64,000 nt of DNA from WLMZ01 sp038227995 (GCA_038227995.1 JBBRPP010000001.1:186001-250000); one strand, 5' to 3'. Positions 51,033 to 60,435 are shown, counted from the first letter of the stretch. Notes: generated by a model from the letters alone, not told the origin. Numbers and translations: made by a program.

Positions 51033-52955
51033 ATGATCTCTCGAGGAACACAGCCGATCACCGAGGACGACCAGACGATCGCCGCGATGTTGGAAGTCGC
51101 CGAGGTCCCGACGCTGCTCGCTTCGCTGGCCTACGTCACCGGCGACCTGTCGCTGCTCCGTGAGGAACTCAAGCAGGACCCCACCAAGCTGGCCGAACCG
51201 GATGCGGGTTTCGACCCGGAGCGCTCTGCCGCAATTCGCGCCATCGCACTGCAGGCGCTGATCCGCTATCGCGACGGCGGCTGCCAGCCGGTGCCACCGC
51301 CCGATGACGACACGCTGCACACGATCATGGAGTTCGCCGTTGGCTCCGAGGTGCCGTTGTCGCATCGACCGCTGCTCGAAGAAGAGCTGTCGGTGACGGG
51401 CGACGACATGCGAGCACCGGATTGGAGCAAGGACGACATCGATCCCGAGCGGCCCTTCTTGGTTGCCATCATCGGCGCAGGCATGTCGGGGCTGCTCGCC
51501 GCGCACCGCCTGCAGCAGGCGGGCGTGCCGTACCTGATCATCGAGAAGAACGGCGACGTCGGCGGCACATGGCTGCAGAACACCTACCCCGGATGCCGCG
51601 TCGACATCACCAACCACGTGTACAGCTACTCGTTCGCACAACGCACGGATTGGCCGTTCCACTTCTCGACGCAGGACGTGCTGCTCGACTACTTCCGAGA
51701 TTGCGCTGATCGCTTCGGCCTGCGAGAGAACATCCGCTTCGGCACCGAAGTGCTCAGCTGCGACTGGGACGAAGCATCGAGCACGTGGAACCTGCACGTC
51801 CGCGATGCCAGTGGCGAGTTCATCGTCAAGGCCAACGCGATGATCAGCGCGGTCGGGCAGCTGAACCGCCCGCAGAAGCCCGACATCGATGGCCTCGACG
51901 ACTTCGCCGGTCCGGCATTCCACTCGGCTGAGTGGCGCCACGACGTGGACCTCACCGGCAAGCGGGTGGCGGTCATCGGCAACGGTGCAAGTGCTGTTCA
52001 GTTCGTCCCCGTGATCGCCCGATCGGCAGCGGAGGTCACGATCTTCCAGCGCACCCCGAACTGGCTCTTCCCGGTTCCGAACTACATGGAGCCCGTCGCC
52101 CCTGGTCTGACGTGGCTGTTCAACCACATCCCGTCATATGCACAATGGCATCGCTTCTGGCTGTTCTGGAAGGGCACCGAGGGCGTGCTGCCCGCGTGTC
52201 GGGTCGACCCGGGTTGGCCATCGACCGAACACTCGACCGGTGTCCTCAACGAGGAGTTGCGCAACCTGCTGACGATGTACCTCCAGTACGAGTTCATGGA
52301 CCATCCCGAGTTGGCTGCCCAGGCGATCCCGCAGTATCCGCCGGCATCGAAGCGCATCGTGCTCGACAACGGCACATGGACCGGAACGCTCAAGCAGGAC
52401 CACGTGCACCTCGTCAGCACCGGCATCGCTGAGGTCACCCCAACCGGAGTTCGTTCCGCCGATGGCGTGCTCCACGAAGTCGACGTCATCATCTACGCGA
52501 CCGGCTTCCAGGCCTCGCAGTTCCTCACGCCGATGCGTGTCACGGGTCGCGACGGCGTCGAGTTGCACGACCAGTGGAGCGGCGACGCACGCGCCTACCT
52601 CGGGGTGATGGTGCCGAACTTCCCCAACTTCTTCATGCTCTATGGCCCGAACACGAACATCGTCGTCAACGGCAGCATCATCTACTTCTCCGAGTGCGAG
52701 GTGAACCTGATGATCGGGTGCATCAAGCTGCTGCTGCAGGATTCGCTGCAGTCGCTGGACTGCCGCAAGGACGTGCACGACGCGTACAACGAGTGGATCG
52801 ACGCCGGCAACTTGCAGATGGCGTGGGGTGTCGCCACGGTGAACACGTGGTACCAGAGCAAGTCCGGTCGCGTTGCCCAGAACTGGCCGTACGGTCTGCT
52901 CGAATTCTGGGAGCAGACCCGTGCTCCCAAGGCCGATGACTACGTCCTCGTCTGA
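51033..52955 (+). CDS. Flavin-containing Baeyer-Villiger-type monooxygenase
   Basis: About 640 residues (GTG 51015 is an alternative start). A 150-residue N-terminal extension precedes the FAD motif GAGMSGLLAAHRL. The BVMO fingerprint is F-x-G-x3-H-S-x2-W-x-H-D (FAGPAFHSAEWRHD). The NADPH motif GNGASAVQFVP follows. The long N-terminal helical domain marks the actinobacterial four-hydroxyacetophenone-monooxygenase-like group. It oxygenates ketones to esters. It is followed closely by an SDR, which could supply the ketone from an alcohol. Confidence 0.88.
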   Translation: MISRGTQPITEDDQTIAAMLEVAEVPTLLASLAYVTGDLSLLREELKQDPTKLAEPDAGFDPERSAAIRAIALQALIRYRDGGCQPVPPPDDDTLHTIMEFAVGSEVPLSHRPLLEEELSVTGDDMRAPDWSKDDIDPERPFLVAIIGAGMSGLLAAHRLQQAGVPYLIIEKNGDVGGTWLQNTYPGCRVDITNHVYSYSFAQRTDWPFHFSTQDVLLDYFRDCADRFGLRENIRFGTEVLSCDWDEASSTWNLHVRDASGEFIVKANAMISAVGQLNRPQKPDIDGLDDFAGPAFHSAEWRHDVDLTGKRVAVIGNGASAVQFVPVIARSAAEVTIFQRTPNWLFPVPNYMEPVAPGLTWLFNHIPSYAQWHRFWLFWKGTEGVLPACRVDPGWPSTEHSTGVLNEELRNLLTMYLQYEFMDHPELAAQAIPQYPPASKRIVLDNGTWTGTLKQDHVHLVSTGIAEVTPTGVRSADGVLHEVDVIIYATGFQASQFLTPMRVTGRDGVELHDQWSGDARAYLGVMVPNFPNFFMLYGPNTNIVVNGSIIYFSECEVNLMIGCIKLLLQDSLQSLDCRKDVHDAYNEWIDAGNLQMAWGVATVNTWYQSKSGRVAQNWPYGLLEFWEQTRAPKADDYVLV

Positions 52956-52985
52956 CTCCGCCGCTGATCTCGAGGTTCGACGCGC

Positions 52986-53783
52986 ATGATGGAACACCCT
53001 TTCGACCTGACCGGTCGCGTCGCGATCGTCACCGGCGCGGCGGGTGGCATCGGCTTGGCTGCAGCCACCGTGATGGCCAAGGCCGGCGCACACGTGATCC
53101 TGGCCGACGTGCAGGAAGACGCGGTGCAACGAGCGGCCACGGACCTCGCTGCGACGGGCGTGTCGTGTGAGGGCCTGCGCCTCGACGTCTCCGATTGCGC
53201 AGCTGTCGATGCCTTCGTGAACGACATCGTCGGCCGGCACGGTCGGCTCGATGTCATGGTCAACAACGCTGCGATCATCGACGACACGACGCCGTTGACC
53301 GTCACGGAGGCGACCCTCGACCGCATTCACGCGGTCAACTTCAAGGGTGTCGTGTTCGGTTCACAAGCAGCCGCGCGGGCGATGATCGCGGCGGGTTCGG
53401 GCAGCATCATCAATGTCACGTCGGGCATCGTCGATGTCGTGGTCCCCAATGTCGTCGGCTACTCGACATCGAAGGCGGCGGCGGCGCAATACAGCCGGGG
53501 CCTGGCGATGGAGATCGCAGCGCGTGGCGTTCGCGTCAACACGCTGGCTCCGGGATGGACGGACACGCCGATGAACGAGCGCCACGTCCTGCGCGACGAC
53601 GGCAGCATCGATCCGGATCGCAAAGCCGCATACGTGGCGATGCGTGCGGCGACGTCGCCGATGAACATGACCGGCGAGCCGATCGATCAGGCGTACGCCG
53701 TGCTGTATCTCGCGTCCGACGCGGCGCGCTATGTCACCGGGATGGTGTTCCGGGTCAACGGCGGCGTGGCCATGCCATGGTGA
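52986..53783 (+). CDS. SDR-family alcohol dehydrogenase
   Basis: 265 residues. The cofactor motif is TGAAGGIG, NNAA replaces NNAG, catalytic Ser is in NVTSGIV and Tyr/Lys in GYSTSK. It is an NAD(P)-dependent oxidoreductase lying 30 bases after the monooxygenase gene in the same direction. Its last codons and stop lie in the first unit of a tandem repeat. Confidence 0.88.
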   Translation: MMEHPFDLTGRVAIVTGAAGGIGLAAATVMAKAGAHVILADVQEDAVQRAATDLAATGVSCEGLRLDVSDCAAVDAFVNDIVGRHGRLDVMVNNAAIIDDTTPLTVTEATLDRIHAVNFKGVVFGSQAAARAMIAAGSGSIINVTSGIVDVVVPNVVGYSTSKAAAAQYSRGLAMEIAARGVRVNTLAPGWTDTPMNERHVLRDDGSIDPDRKAAYVAMRAATSPMNMTGEPIDQAYAVLYLASDAARYVTGMVFRVNGGVAMPW

Positions 53784-53850
53784 GCGGGGCCATGGTGAGC
53801 GGGGCCATGGTGAGCGGGGCGATGGTGAGCCGGCCATGGTGAGCGGCGAG
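53777..53850 (+). repeat. Tandem repeat of ATG-GTG-AGC units at a gene junction
   Basis: Five units start at 53777, 53792, 53807, 53822 and 53836. The first three are 15 bases, the fourth 14, and the fifth begins the next gene. Each starts ATGGTGAGC. Because unit four is one base short, the first four ATGs are out of frame with the fifth, and their reading stops at 53842, overlapping the true start. Confidence 0.85.
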
Positions 53851-54750
53851 AAGATCCTCGTCACGGGCGTCAGTGGGCAGATCGCGTTCCCAATGGCGCG
53901 CCACCTGGCCGGTGACAACGAGGTCTGGGGTCTGGCTCGCTTCGCCGACCCGGCCACTCGCGACCGGGTCGAGGCAGCGGGCATCACGACCGTGGCCTGC
54001 GATCTGGCATCGGGTGATCTGTCGGCCGTGCCCGATGATTTCACCCTGCTGGTCCATCTCGCGGCGTATCAGGGACCTGGCCTCGACTACGACCTCGCCC
54101 TCACTCAGAACGCGGATGCAACCGGGTTCGTGATGCGGCACTGCCAATCCGCTCGCGCCGCACTCGTGATGTCGACACACTCGATCTACAAGCCCAACCC
54201 CGATGCCGCACACGTCTACCTCGAGACCGATCCGCTCGGTGATGTGAACCCGCAGCATTCGCCGACGTACTCGATGTCGAAGCTCGGCCAAGAGGCCGTT
54301 GCTCGTTTCTGCGCACGAGCATTCGATCTGCCGACCACGATCGCCCGGATGAACGCGTCCTACGGGCCCAACGGAGGATTGGTCGCGATGCACGCCGATG
54401 CCATTGCCGCGGGGCTGGCGGTCACCACGCGATGGGACCCGTGCCTCTACAGCCCGATCTACGAGGACGACATCAACGAACAGGTGAGTGCGTTGCTGGA
54501 CGCCGCGACGACGCCGGCCACCATCGTCAATTGGGCCGGCGATGAAGCGGTGAGCGTGCAGGAGTGGAGCGGCCTCATCGGCGAGTTGCTCGGACGGACG
54601 CCCGAGGTCGTCGTGCGACCGATCGAGGGTTCGCTGCGTGGTTCTGTTGCCGATGACACGAAGCGCCGATCGATCACCGGCCCCTGTCGCGTCGGTTGGC
54701 GCGAGGGCGTACGTCGCACCGTCGCGGCGCGTCACCCGATGGGTTCGTAG
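53836..54750 (+). CDS. NAD-dependent epimerase/dehydratase family protein
   Basis: 304 residues from ATG 53836, the fifth ATG of a tandem repeat. Extended-SDR landmarks are ILVTGVSGQIAFPMARHL, VHLAAY and a YSMSK Tyr/Lys pair, followed by PTTIARMNASYGP. It acts on nucleotide sugars or related compounds in the cytoplasm. The longer frame from 53731 would start inside the previous gene. It may be coupled to the upstream SDR through the short overlapping reading frame in the repeat. Confidence 0.85.
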   Translation: MVSGEKILVTGVSGQIAFPMARHLAGDNEVWGLARFADPATRDRVEAAGITTVACDLASGDLSAVPDDFTLLVHLAAYQGPGLDYDLALTQNADATGFVMRHCQSARAALVMSTHSIYKPNPDAAHVYLETDPLGDVNPQHSPTYSMSKLGQEAVARFCARAFDLPTTIARMNASYGPNGGLVAMHADAIAAGLAVTTRWDPCLYSPIYEDDINEQVSALLDAATTPATIVNWAGDEAVSVQEWSGLIGELLGRTPEVVVRPIEGSLRGSVADDTKRRSITGPCRVGWREGVRRTVAARHPMGS

Positions 54751-54799
54751 CCCGCTGTACGGCTGCCCGGACTGGCGGCCCGGACGTAGCTGCCCGTAC

Positions 54800-56017
54800 T
54801 CAGCTGCGCGGCACGGAGATCCACGGCACGTCCTTGTCGACGCGTGGCTCGCCCGGGAGGCCGAGCACCTGCTCACCGAGGATGTTGCGCATGATCTCGC
54901 TCGTGCCGCCCTCGATCGAGTTGGCCCGAACGCGAAGGAAGGCATGCCGGACGCCGTTCTCGATGCCCTCGGTCGACAGTGACTCAGGGCGACGGAACGT
55001 GTAGTCGAAGCCGACCATCGCCTCGGCGCCGAGCAGATCGATGCAGAACGACATCAGCTCCTTGTTGAGCTCGGCCATCGCCAGCTTGGCGACCGAGCCC
55101 TCGGGACCCGGGTTGCCGACCTTGCGGCTGACGCCGGCGCGAATGTTGGTGAGGCGCTGGCACTCGGCACGCACCCAATACTTCATCAGCTGGTCCTTGT
55201 CGACGGCGTTCTTGCGGTCCTCCGGCAGCGCGGACCAGATCTTGGTTGCCTCGGCGATCGGGCCAGTGCCGCGCTTCGGAGCGCCGCCGCCACCCCCGCC
55301 GATCGTGCTGCGTTCGTTCATCAGCGTCGTCAGCGAGACTCGCCAACCCTCACCCTCGGCACCGATCCGGTTCGCATCGGGGATGCGCGCGTCGGTGAGG
55401 TACACCTCGTTGAACTCGGCTTCACCGGTGATCTGGCGCAGCGGGCGTACCTCGACGCCGGGACTGTGCATGTCGACCGCGAAGTAGGTCATGCCCTTGT
55501 GCTTGGGAGCATCGGGGTTCGATCGGGTGACGAGCATGCCCCAGTCCCCGAGGTGGGCCATCGTGTTCCAGACCTTCTGGCCGTTCACGATCCACTCGTC
55601 GCCGTCGCGCACGGCCTTGGTTGCCAATCCGGCGAAGTCACTGCCGGCGCCGGGCTCGCTGAACAGTTGGCACCAGAGTTCCTCGCCGCTGAACATCGGC
55701 CGCAAGAAGCGCTGCTTCTGCTCGTCGGTGCCATGGGTGACGATTGTCGGCCCGGCGAGCGCAAGGAAGAACGTGGCCGGGTTGCCCGGCTTGGCACCAG
55801 CGGCACGCAGGCGCTGTTCGACGACCTTCTGTTGGTCCGGACGAACGCCAAGTCCGCCGAAGCCGACAGGGAAGTGGACCCACGCCAGGCCGGCGTCGTA
55901 TTGGTGACCGCGGAACTCGATCTGGCTCTCGACCTTCGGATCGTGCTCAGCCAGCAGCGTGGCAATCGCGTCCTCGACGCGGCGTGTCTCGGAGTCAGTG
56001 GTGGTCTGAAGGGTCAT
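54800..56017 (-). CDS. Acyl-CoA dehydrogenase
   Basis: 405 residues from ATG 56017. FAD/substrate blocks are LFSEPGAGSDFAGLATKA and WIVNGQKVWNTMAHLGDWGMLVTRSN, and the C-terminal helix has RVRANSIEGGTSEIMRNILGEQVLGLP. It oxidises acyl-CoA to enoyl-CoA. The length and GGGGGG insert suggest the FadE-type group of actinobacteria acting on branched or steroid side-chain acyl-CoA. The start overlaps the end of the following membrane-protein gene by 23 bases. Confidence 0.9.
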   Translation of the reverse strand: MTLQTTTDSETRRVEDAIATLLAEHDPKVESQIEFRGHQYDAGLAWVHFPVGFGGLGVRPDQQKVVEQRLRAAGAKPGNPATFFLALAGPTIVTHGTDEQKQRFLRPMFSGEELWCQLFSEPGAGSDFAGLATKAVRDGDEWIVNGQKVWNTMAHLGDWGMLVTRSNPDAPKHKGMTYFAVDMHSPGVEVRPLRQITGEAEFNEVYLTDARIPDANRIGAEGEGWRVSLTTLMNERSTIGGGGGGAPKRGTGPIAEATKIWSALPEDRKNAVDKDQLMKYWVRAECQRLTNIRAGVSRKVGNPGPEGSVAKLAMAELNKELMSFCIDLLGAEAMVGFDYTFRRPESLSTEGIENGVRHAFLRVRANSIEGGTSEIMRNILGEQVLGLPGEPRVDKDVPWISVPRS

Positions 56018-56921
56018 TCGCCAATTGTGTCGCACCGTTGCTCTCGGTCCCCAACCCAGGTCCGATGGCGAGCGTGTTCGGAGGATGGCCGGCGACCGGC
56101 ATTCGGTGTTCGAGATCTTGCGCCGGAGACCGAGCGAGCACGATCGTCGAGACCAGCGTCATCCCGATGCCGAGCACTGCCGGGATCGTCCATCCGTCGC
56201 GCAGGTGATCGCCGAGAACGGTGGCGCTCACGATGGCTGCGACCAGCACCTCGGTCGACCACATCGCGGCTGTCACCGGTCCGACGTTGCCGCGCTGCAG
56301 AGCCATGGCGTGCAGACCCAGCGCGATCAAGGCGTAGACGAGCACCGCCCAGAGGCGAGGCTCGCTGAGGATGGTGGCCAGAGTGTGGTGTCTGACCTTC
56401 ACGGTGCGGGCCGCGAGCGCACTGCCGGTGAAGCCGGCGCCCGCGAGCACCGCGAGCAGCACCGGTTTGGACAGGCGAATCGCGACGACGCTGAGCAGGA
56501 TCAGTGCCGGGATGCCGAGCACGATGCCAATCTTGAGCAGGAAGTTGATCCGTCCAGCGGTCTGTTCGCCGGCCGAGATACCGACGATTGTCAGGCCGAT
56601 CATCGTGCCAACGATCGCCCAGCGGTCGGTGGTCCGCAGATCGGCATGGAGCACGACGCGGGCGAGCAGGACAGTGATCGCAAGGCTGCCGGCCAGGATC
56701 GTCTGGACCGCGAACAGGGGCAGCTCGTGAAGTGCGAACCGGGAGATCACCCAGCTGGCGAAGTCGCAGAGGAGTCCGATCAGGAAGATCGGCTGGCGCA
56801 CCATCATCTTCAGACCTTCAGCGCCGGCGCAGGTGGCTCGGCGCGCGCCGACAGCCTGGAGCACGGCCCCGATGCCATAGCCCACTGATGCGATGAGGCA
56901 CAGGACAAGTGCGATCTTCAT
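55995..56921 (-). CDS. DMT-type multi-helix membrane protein
   Basis: 308 residues with about nine to ten hydrophobic helices and a soluble C-terminal tail. The sequence resembles DMT-superfamily small-molecule transporters of the actinobacterial membrane-protein group (GYGIGAVLQAVGARR at the N terminus). Two internal repeats are less clear than in EamA genes. It is upstream of, and overlaps by 23 bases, the acyl-CoA dehydrogenase gene, so they are translated from one message. Substrate unknown. Confidence 0.77.
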   Translation of the reverse strand: MKIALVLCLIASVGYGIGAVLQAVGARRATCAGAEGLKMMVRQPIFLIGLLCDFASWVISRFALHELPLFAVQTILAGSLAITVLLARVVLHADLRTTDRWAIVGTMIGLTIVGISAGEQTAGRINFLLKIGIVLGIPALILLSVVAIRLSKPVLLAVLAGAGFTGSALAARTVKVRHHTLATILSEPRLWAVLVYALIALGLHAMALQRGNVGPVTAAMWSTEVLVAAIVSATVLGDHLRDGWTIPAVLGIGMTLVSTIVLARSPAQDLEHRMPVAGHPPNTLAIGPGLGTESNGATQLANDPSDHH

Positions 56922-56992
56922 CGGGCTCCTCGGGGCATCGTGTAACGGTAGCGCCTGGGCGCTGTCGAAAGGGGTCTACGCGGGTCGATCGG

Positions 56993-58063
56993 TCATCCGT
57001 CACCAGGTGGTGTCGATCGACGTGTCGCTGGACGGGACCGTGCTGGCTTGGCATCGCCGGTGTCCTTCTTGGCGCGGCTCGGGGCGACCCGCGACGGTTC
57101 GCCGGCCATCTTCGGGTAGACCGGTGGCCACGGAGCGTCGAGCAGCCCGGCGGCCTGGTCGCGACCGACCATGTCGAGCAACGGTTGCAGTGAGTTCGGC
57201 GCATGGTCCATTCGTTCCCACGGATCGCCCTGCTCGGCGATCCGCTGTGGAACCGTGGCGATGGTGAGCGCGTTGGGGTCGATCCGATCGAGGTCGTCCC
57301 ACTCGAACGGGCACGAGACCGGCGCATGGTCGCGCGACCGGACCGACCACGGTGCGAACACCGTCTTATGCGGCGCGTTCTGGTTGAAGTCGATGAAGAT
57401 CCGCTCGCCGCGCTGCTCTTTCCACCATGCCGCAGTGATCAGTTCCGGTCGGCGGCGTTCGAGCTCACGTGCCACCGCAACAGCTGCGGCACGGACCGCG
57501 AACGAGTCCCACTGGGAGAGGAGCCGGACGTAGACGTGAAGCCCGCGATTGCCCGTGGTCTTGATGAAGCTGGAGATGCCGAGCTCGTCGAACAACCGGT
57601 GTGTTTCGTGGGCGGTCTCCCGGGCCATTGCGAAGGTCGTGCCCGGGCCTGGATCGAGGTCGATTCGCAGCTCGTCCGTGAACTCCGGACGGGTGGCGCG
57701 GATCGGCCACGAGTGGAAGCCGAGGCAGCCGAGGTTCACGGCCCAGATGAAGTGGGCCAGATCGGCGATGACGAGGGCCCGCGAGTCCGTCCCGTTCGGT
57801 GTGCTCACGGTGGTGGTGGTGAGCCAGTCCGGGGCGGAGTCCGGGATGCGCTTCTGGAAGAACGACGAACCCGCCGTACCATTCGGGAACCGCTGGAGCA
57901 GCACGGGCCGGTCGAGCATCGCCCGCATCAGCGGTTCGCCGATGGTGATGTAGAAGTTGACGAGATCGAGCTTGGTGTCGCCGCGTGCGGGGAAGAAGAC
58001 CTTGTCCGGATGGGTGATGGTCACCTCGCGGCCGGCGACATCGATCTGCAGTTCATCGCTCAC
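56993..58063 (-). CDS. LigD-type primase-polymerase domain protein
   Basis: 356 residues, the size of a stand-alone polymerase domain. The catalytic D135-L-D137 lies in RIDLDPGPG, with KTTGNRGLHVYVRL carrying the third motif and FIDFNQNAPHKTVFAPWSVR the DNA/nucleotide contacts. It belongs to the archaeo-eukaryotic primase superfamily used in non-homologous end joining. The usual ligase domain and Ku are not in the window, so it may partner proteins encoded elsewhere. The last 50 residues are Lys/Arg/Pro-rich. Confidence 0.9.
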   Translation of the reverse strand: MSDELQIDVAGREVTITHPDKVFFPARGDTKLDLVNFYITIGEPLMRAMLDRPVLLQRFPNGTAGSSFFQKRIPDSAPDWLTTTTVSTPNGTDSRALVIADLAHFIWAVNLGCLGFHSWPIRATRPEFTDELRIDLDPGPGTTFAMARETAHETHRLFDELGISSFIKTTGNRGLHVYVRLLSQWDSFAVRAAAVAVARELERRRPELITAAWWKEQRGERIFIDFNQNAPHKTVFAPWSVRSRDHAPVSCPFEWDDLDRIDPNALTIATVPQRIAEQGDPWERMDHAPNSLQPLLDMVGRDQAAGLLDAPWPPVYPKMAGEPSRVAPSRAKKDTGDAKPARSRPATRRSTPPGDG

Positions 58064-58121
58064 GGGCGCCTCCTCGACGGCAAGACCTTAGTTGCCGCTC
58101 CTCGGCCAATAGCGTGGCACC

Positions 58122-58988
58122 GTGCCTGGACGGATCTTCATCGGTTGCCCGATGTGGGCCAATCGAGCGTGGGTCGGACCGTTCCTGCCGCCGTCGACGC
58201 GACCGGGCGACGAGCTGGCCCAGTACGCCCACTGGTGCACGGCGGTGGAGGGCAACACGACGTTCTACGCGTCGCCGCCGATCGAAACGGTTCGGCGCTG
58301 GCGTGATTCGACACCCGAGTCGTTTCGTTTCGTGTTCAAGTTGCCGCGGACGATCACCCACGAACAGCGCCTGCGCGACATCGATGCGGAGCTCACCAAC
58401 TTCCTGCGTCTGCTCGAACCGCTGGGGCCGCGTTGCGGGCCCGTGACAGCCCAACTGCCGCCGTCGTTCGGGCCAGGAGACGTCGGGGTTCTCGCTGCGT
58501 TTCTGCGGCGCGCTCCCGACTCCGTTCGGTGGGCCGTCGAGGTCCGTCATCCCGACTTCTTCAACGGCGGGCGGGCCCACGACAACCTCGATCGACTGCT
58601 CGCCGACGTCGGTGCCGAGCGCGTGATCCTGGATACTCGAACGCTGTTCTCGGCCCCGCCGACGAACGATGAAGAACGCGAATCGTGGCGCAAGAAGCCG
58701 CAGCTGGCCGTCATTCCCAAGGCGCTCACCGCCACGCCGATCGTGCGCATCGTCGGTCGAATGGACGAAGCGGTCACGCGGGCAGGCTGGCAGGGATGGC
58801 TCCCGGTCCTGGCCCAATGGGTGGAAGAGGGACGCACGCCCATCGTGTTCGTGCACACGCCCGACGACTTCTCGGCTCTGCCACTCGCGCGTCAGCTGTA
58901 CGAGGATCTCGCGGCCACGGGTTGCGTGCTGGATCCGCTCCCGCACGTCCCCGAGCACCAAGCGATCCAGGGTTCGCTTTTCGATTGA
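58122..58988 (+). CDS. DUF72-domain protein
   Basis: 288 residues from GTG 58122. The DUF72 barrel begins IFIGCPMWANRAWVG and includes VEGNTTFYASPP, FKLPRTITH, VRHPDFF and PIVFVHTPDDFSALPLARQLYEDL. The biochemical function is not established, though the family is broadly conserved. It is divergent from the LigD-type gene across a 58-base gap. Confidence 0.88.
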   Translation: MPGRIFIGCPMWANRAWVGPFLPPSTRPGDELAQYAHWCTAVEGNTTFYASPPIETVRRWRDSTPESFRFVFKLPRTITHEQRLRDIDAELTNFLRLLEPLGPRCGPVTAQLPPSFGPGDVGVLAAFLRRAPDSVRWAVEVRHPDFFNGGRAHDNLDRLLADVGAERVILDTRTLFSAPPTNDEERESWRKKPQLAVIPKALTATPIVRIVGRMDEAVTRAGWQGWLPVLAQWVEEGRTPIVFVHTPDDFSALPLARQLYEDLAATGCVLDPLPHVPEHQAIQGSLFD

Positions 58989-58994
58989 ACCGGA

Positions 58995-59079
58995 TCAAGC
59001 AAGTGAATCAATCGAAAGAATAGTCATTGACAATTGAAATGATCGTTATTGACCGTTCGGACAACGTAGTCTGTTGTTC
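58995..59079 (+). promoter_or_regulatory. AT-rich promoter/operator island before the aminotransferase operon
   Basis: This stretch is much more AT-rich than the rest of the window. It holds two ATTGAC elements (about 59026 and 59048, 22 bases apart); the first reads TTGACA at 59027-59032, a perfect -35 box. A TCATT ... AATGA dyad encloses CAATTG. No matching -10 is certain. AT-rich palindromes of this kind suit Lrp/AsnC binding, and such a gene is in the operon. Confidence 0.5.
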
Positions 59080-60429
59080 ATGATGATCGAACGTCAGCGC
59101 CTCAACCACCTCGTCGCCGAGGAACAGTCTCGATTCGTGTCGATGCGACCTCGATCGGCGGAACGGGTCACGGCCGCAGCCGAGCACTTGCTCGGTGGCG
59201 TTCCGATGCCATGGATGTCGCGTCTGCCCGGTCCGTTCCCGATCACGTTCGCGGCCGCATGTGGTGCACGGTTCACCGATGTCGACGGCCTCGAGTACGT
59301 CGACTTCTGCCTCGGTGACACCGGAGCGATGGTCGGTCACGGGTCGGCGGCGGTCGCGGACGCGCTGCATCATCAGGCACTGCGCGGGATCACGACCATG
59401 ATGCCCAGCGAAGACGCTGCGTGGGTCGGCGCCGAGCTTGCACGCCGCTTCGGGTTGCCCCAGTGGCAGATCGCGATGACCGCGACCGATGCGAACCGAT
59501 TCGTGCTCCGGTTCGCGCGGCACCTCACCGGTCGTTCGCGCGTGCTGGTGATGGACTGGTGCTATCACGGCTCGGTCGACGAGGCGCTGGTGGTCCTCGC
59601 CGATGACGGCTCCGTCGTCGCCCGCCCTGGCTCGCTCGGGCCGCAGATCGATCCGGCCATCACGACGCGGGTCGTGCAGTTCAACGACCTCGCCGGCCTC
59701 GAAGTCGCGCTGGCGGCCGGTGACATCGCATGCGTGTTGATGGAGCCTGCGCTGACCAACATCGGCATCGTCCTCCCCGACCCCGGCTACCTCGCCGGCG
59801 TTCGGGAGCTGACGACCCGGTACGGGGCGCTGCTCGCGATCGACGAGACGCACACGATCTGCGTCGGGCCGGGTGGAGCGATGTCGGCGTGGGGACTGGA
59901 GGCCGACTTCGTCGTCGTCGGCAAGACGATCGGTGGAGGCATGCCGGCTGCCGCCTATGGCATGAGCGATGAGATCGCCGCACGCCTTCGCGGACCGATG
60001 GACTCGGATGCCATCGACACCTCCGGCGTCGGCGGAACCTTGAGCGGGAACGCGCTCGCCCTGGCCGCGATCCGGGCGACGCTCAGTACGTGCCTGCGCG
60101 CCGACGACTTCGCCCACGCGATTCCACTTGCGTCAGCGTGGGCCGGCGGCGTGTCCACAGTGATCGCTGACGCCGGTCTTCCGTGGCACGTTCAGCAGTT
60201 GGGTTGCCGTGCCGAATACTGGTACTGCCCTCCGCCCCGCAACGGCGCCGAAGCCGCCGCAGCGGTCGACGCGGAACTGGATCGCTTCATGCACCTGTGG
60301 GCTGTCAATCGTGGCATTCTGCTGACGCCGTTCCACAACATGGCGCTCTTGTCGCCGCATCACTCGCTGGCCGACGTGGAGCTGCACACCACCGTGTTTC
60401 GCGAGGCGGTCGCCGCTCTCGTAGCGTAG
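59080..60429 (+). CDS. Class III PLP-dependent aminotransferase (glutamate-1-semialdehyde-aminomutase-like)
   Basis: 449 residues. Blocks are FTDVDGLEYVDFCLGDTGAMVGH, ATDANRFVLRFARHLTGRSRVLVMDWCYHG, IDETHTICVGPGG (PLP Asp) and the Schiff-base Lys in VVVGKTIGGG. It moves an amino group between an amino acid or amine and an oxo-acid. The T of the family's usual SGTEAN motif region reads ATDANR here, a variant seen in substrate-specialised members. It is followed six bases later by an Lrp/AsnC gene and then a TauE-type gene, a typical amino-acid uptake or catabolic set. Confidence 0.88.
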   Translation: MMIERQRLNHLVAEEQSRFVSMRPRSAERVTAAAEHLLGGVPMPWMSRLPGPFPITFAAACGARFTDVDGLEYVDFCLGDTGAMVGHGSAAVADALHHQALRGITTMMPSEDAAWVGAELARRFGLPQWQIAMTATDANRFVLRFARHLTGRSRVLVMDWCYHGSVDEALVVLADDGSVVARPGSLGPQIDPAITTRVVQFNDLAGLEVALAAGDIACVLMEPALTNIGIVLPDPGYLAGVRELTTRYGALLAIDETHTICVGPGGAMSAWGLEADFVVVGKTIGGGMPAAAYGMSDEIAARLRGPMDSDAIDTSGVGGTLSGNALALAAIRATLSTCLRADDFAHAIPLASAWAGGVSTVIADAGLPWHVQQLGCRAEYWYCPPPRNGAEAAAAVDAELDRFMHLWAVNRGILLTPFHNMALLSPHHSLADVELHTTVFREAVAALVA

Positions 60430-60435
60430 GTCGCC

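Noticed and set aside
56930..56990. tRNA-like sequence (GTGTAACGGTAGC with nearby GC-rich dyad)
   Set aside because: The D-arm-like string is present but there is no matching acceptor stem, T-arm or anticodon loop of proper size; I treat it as chance.
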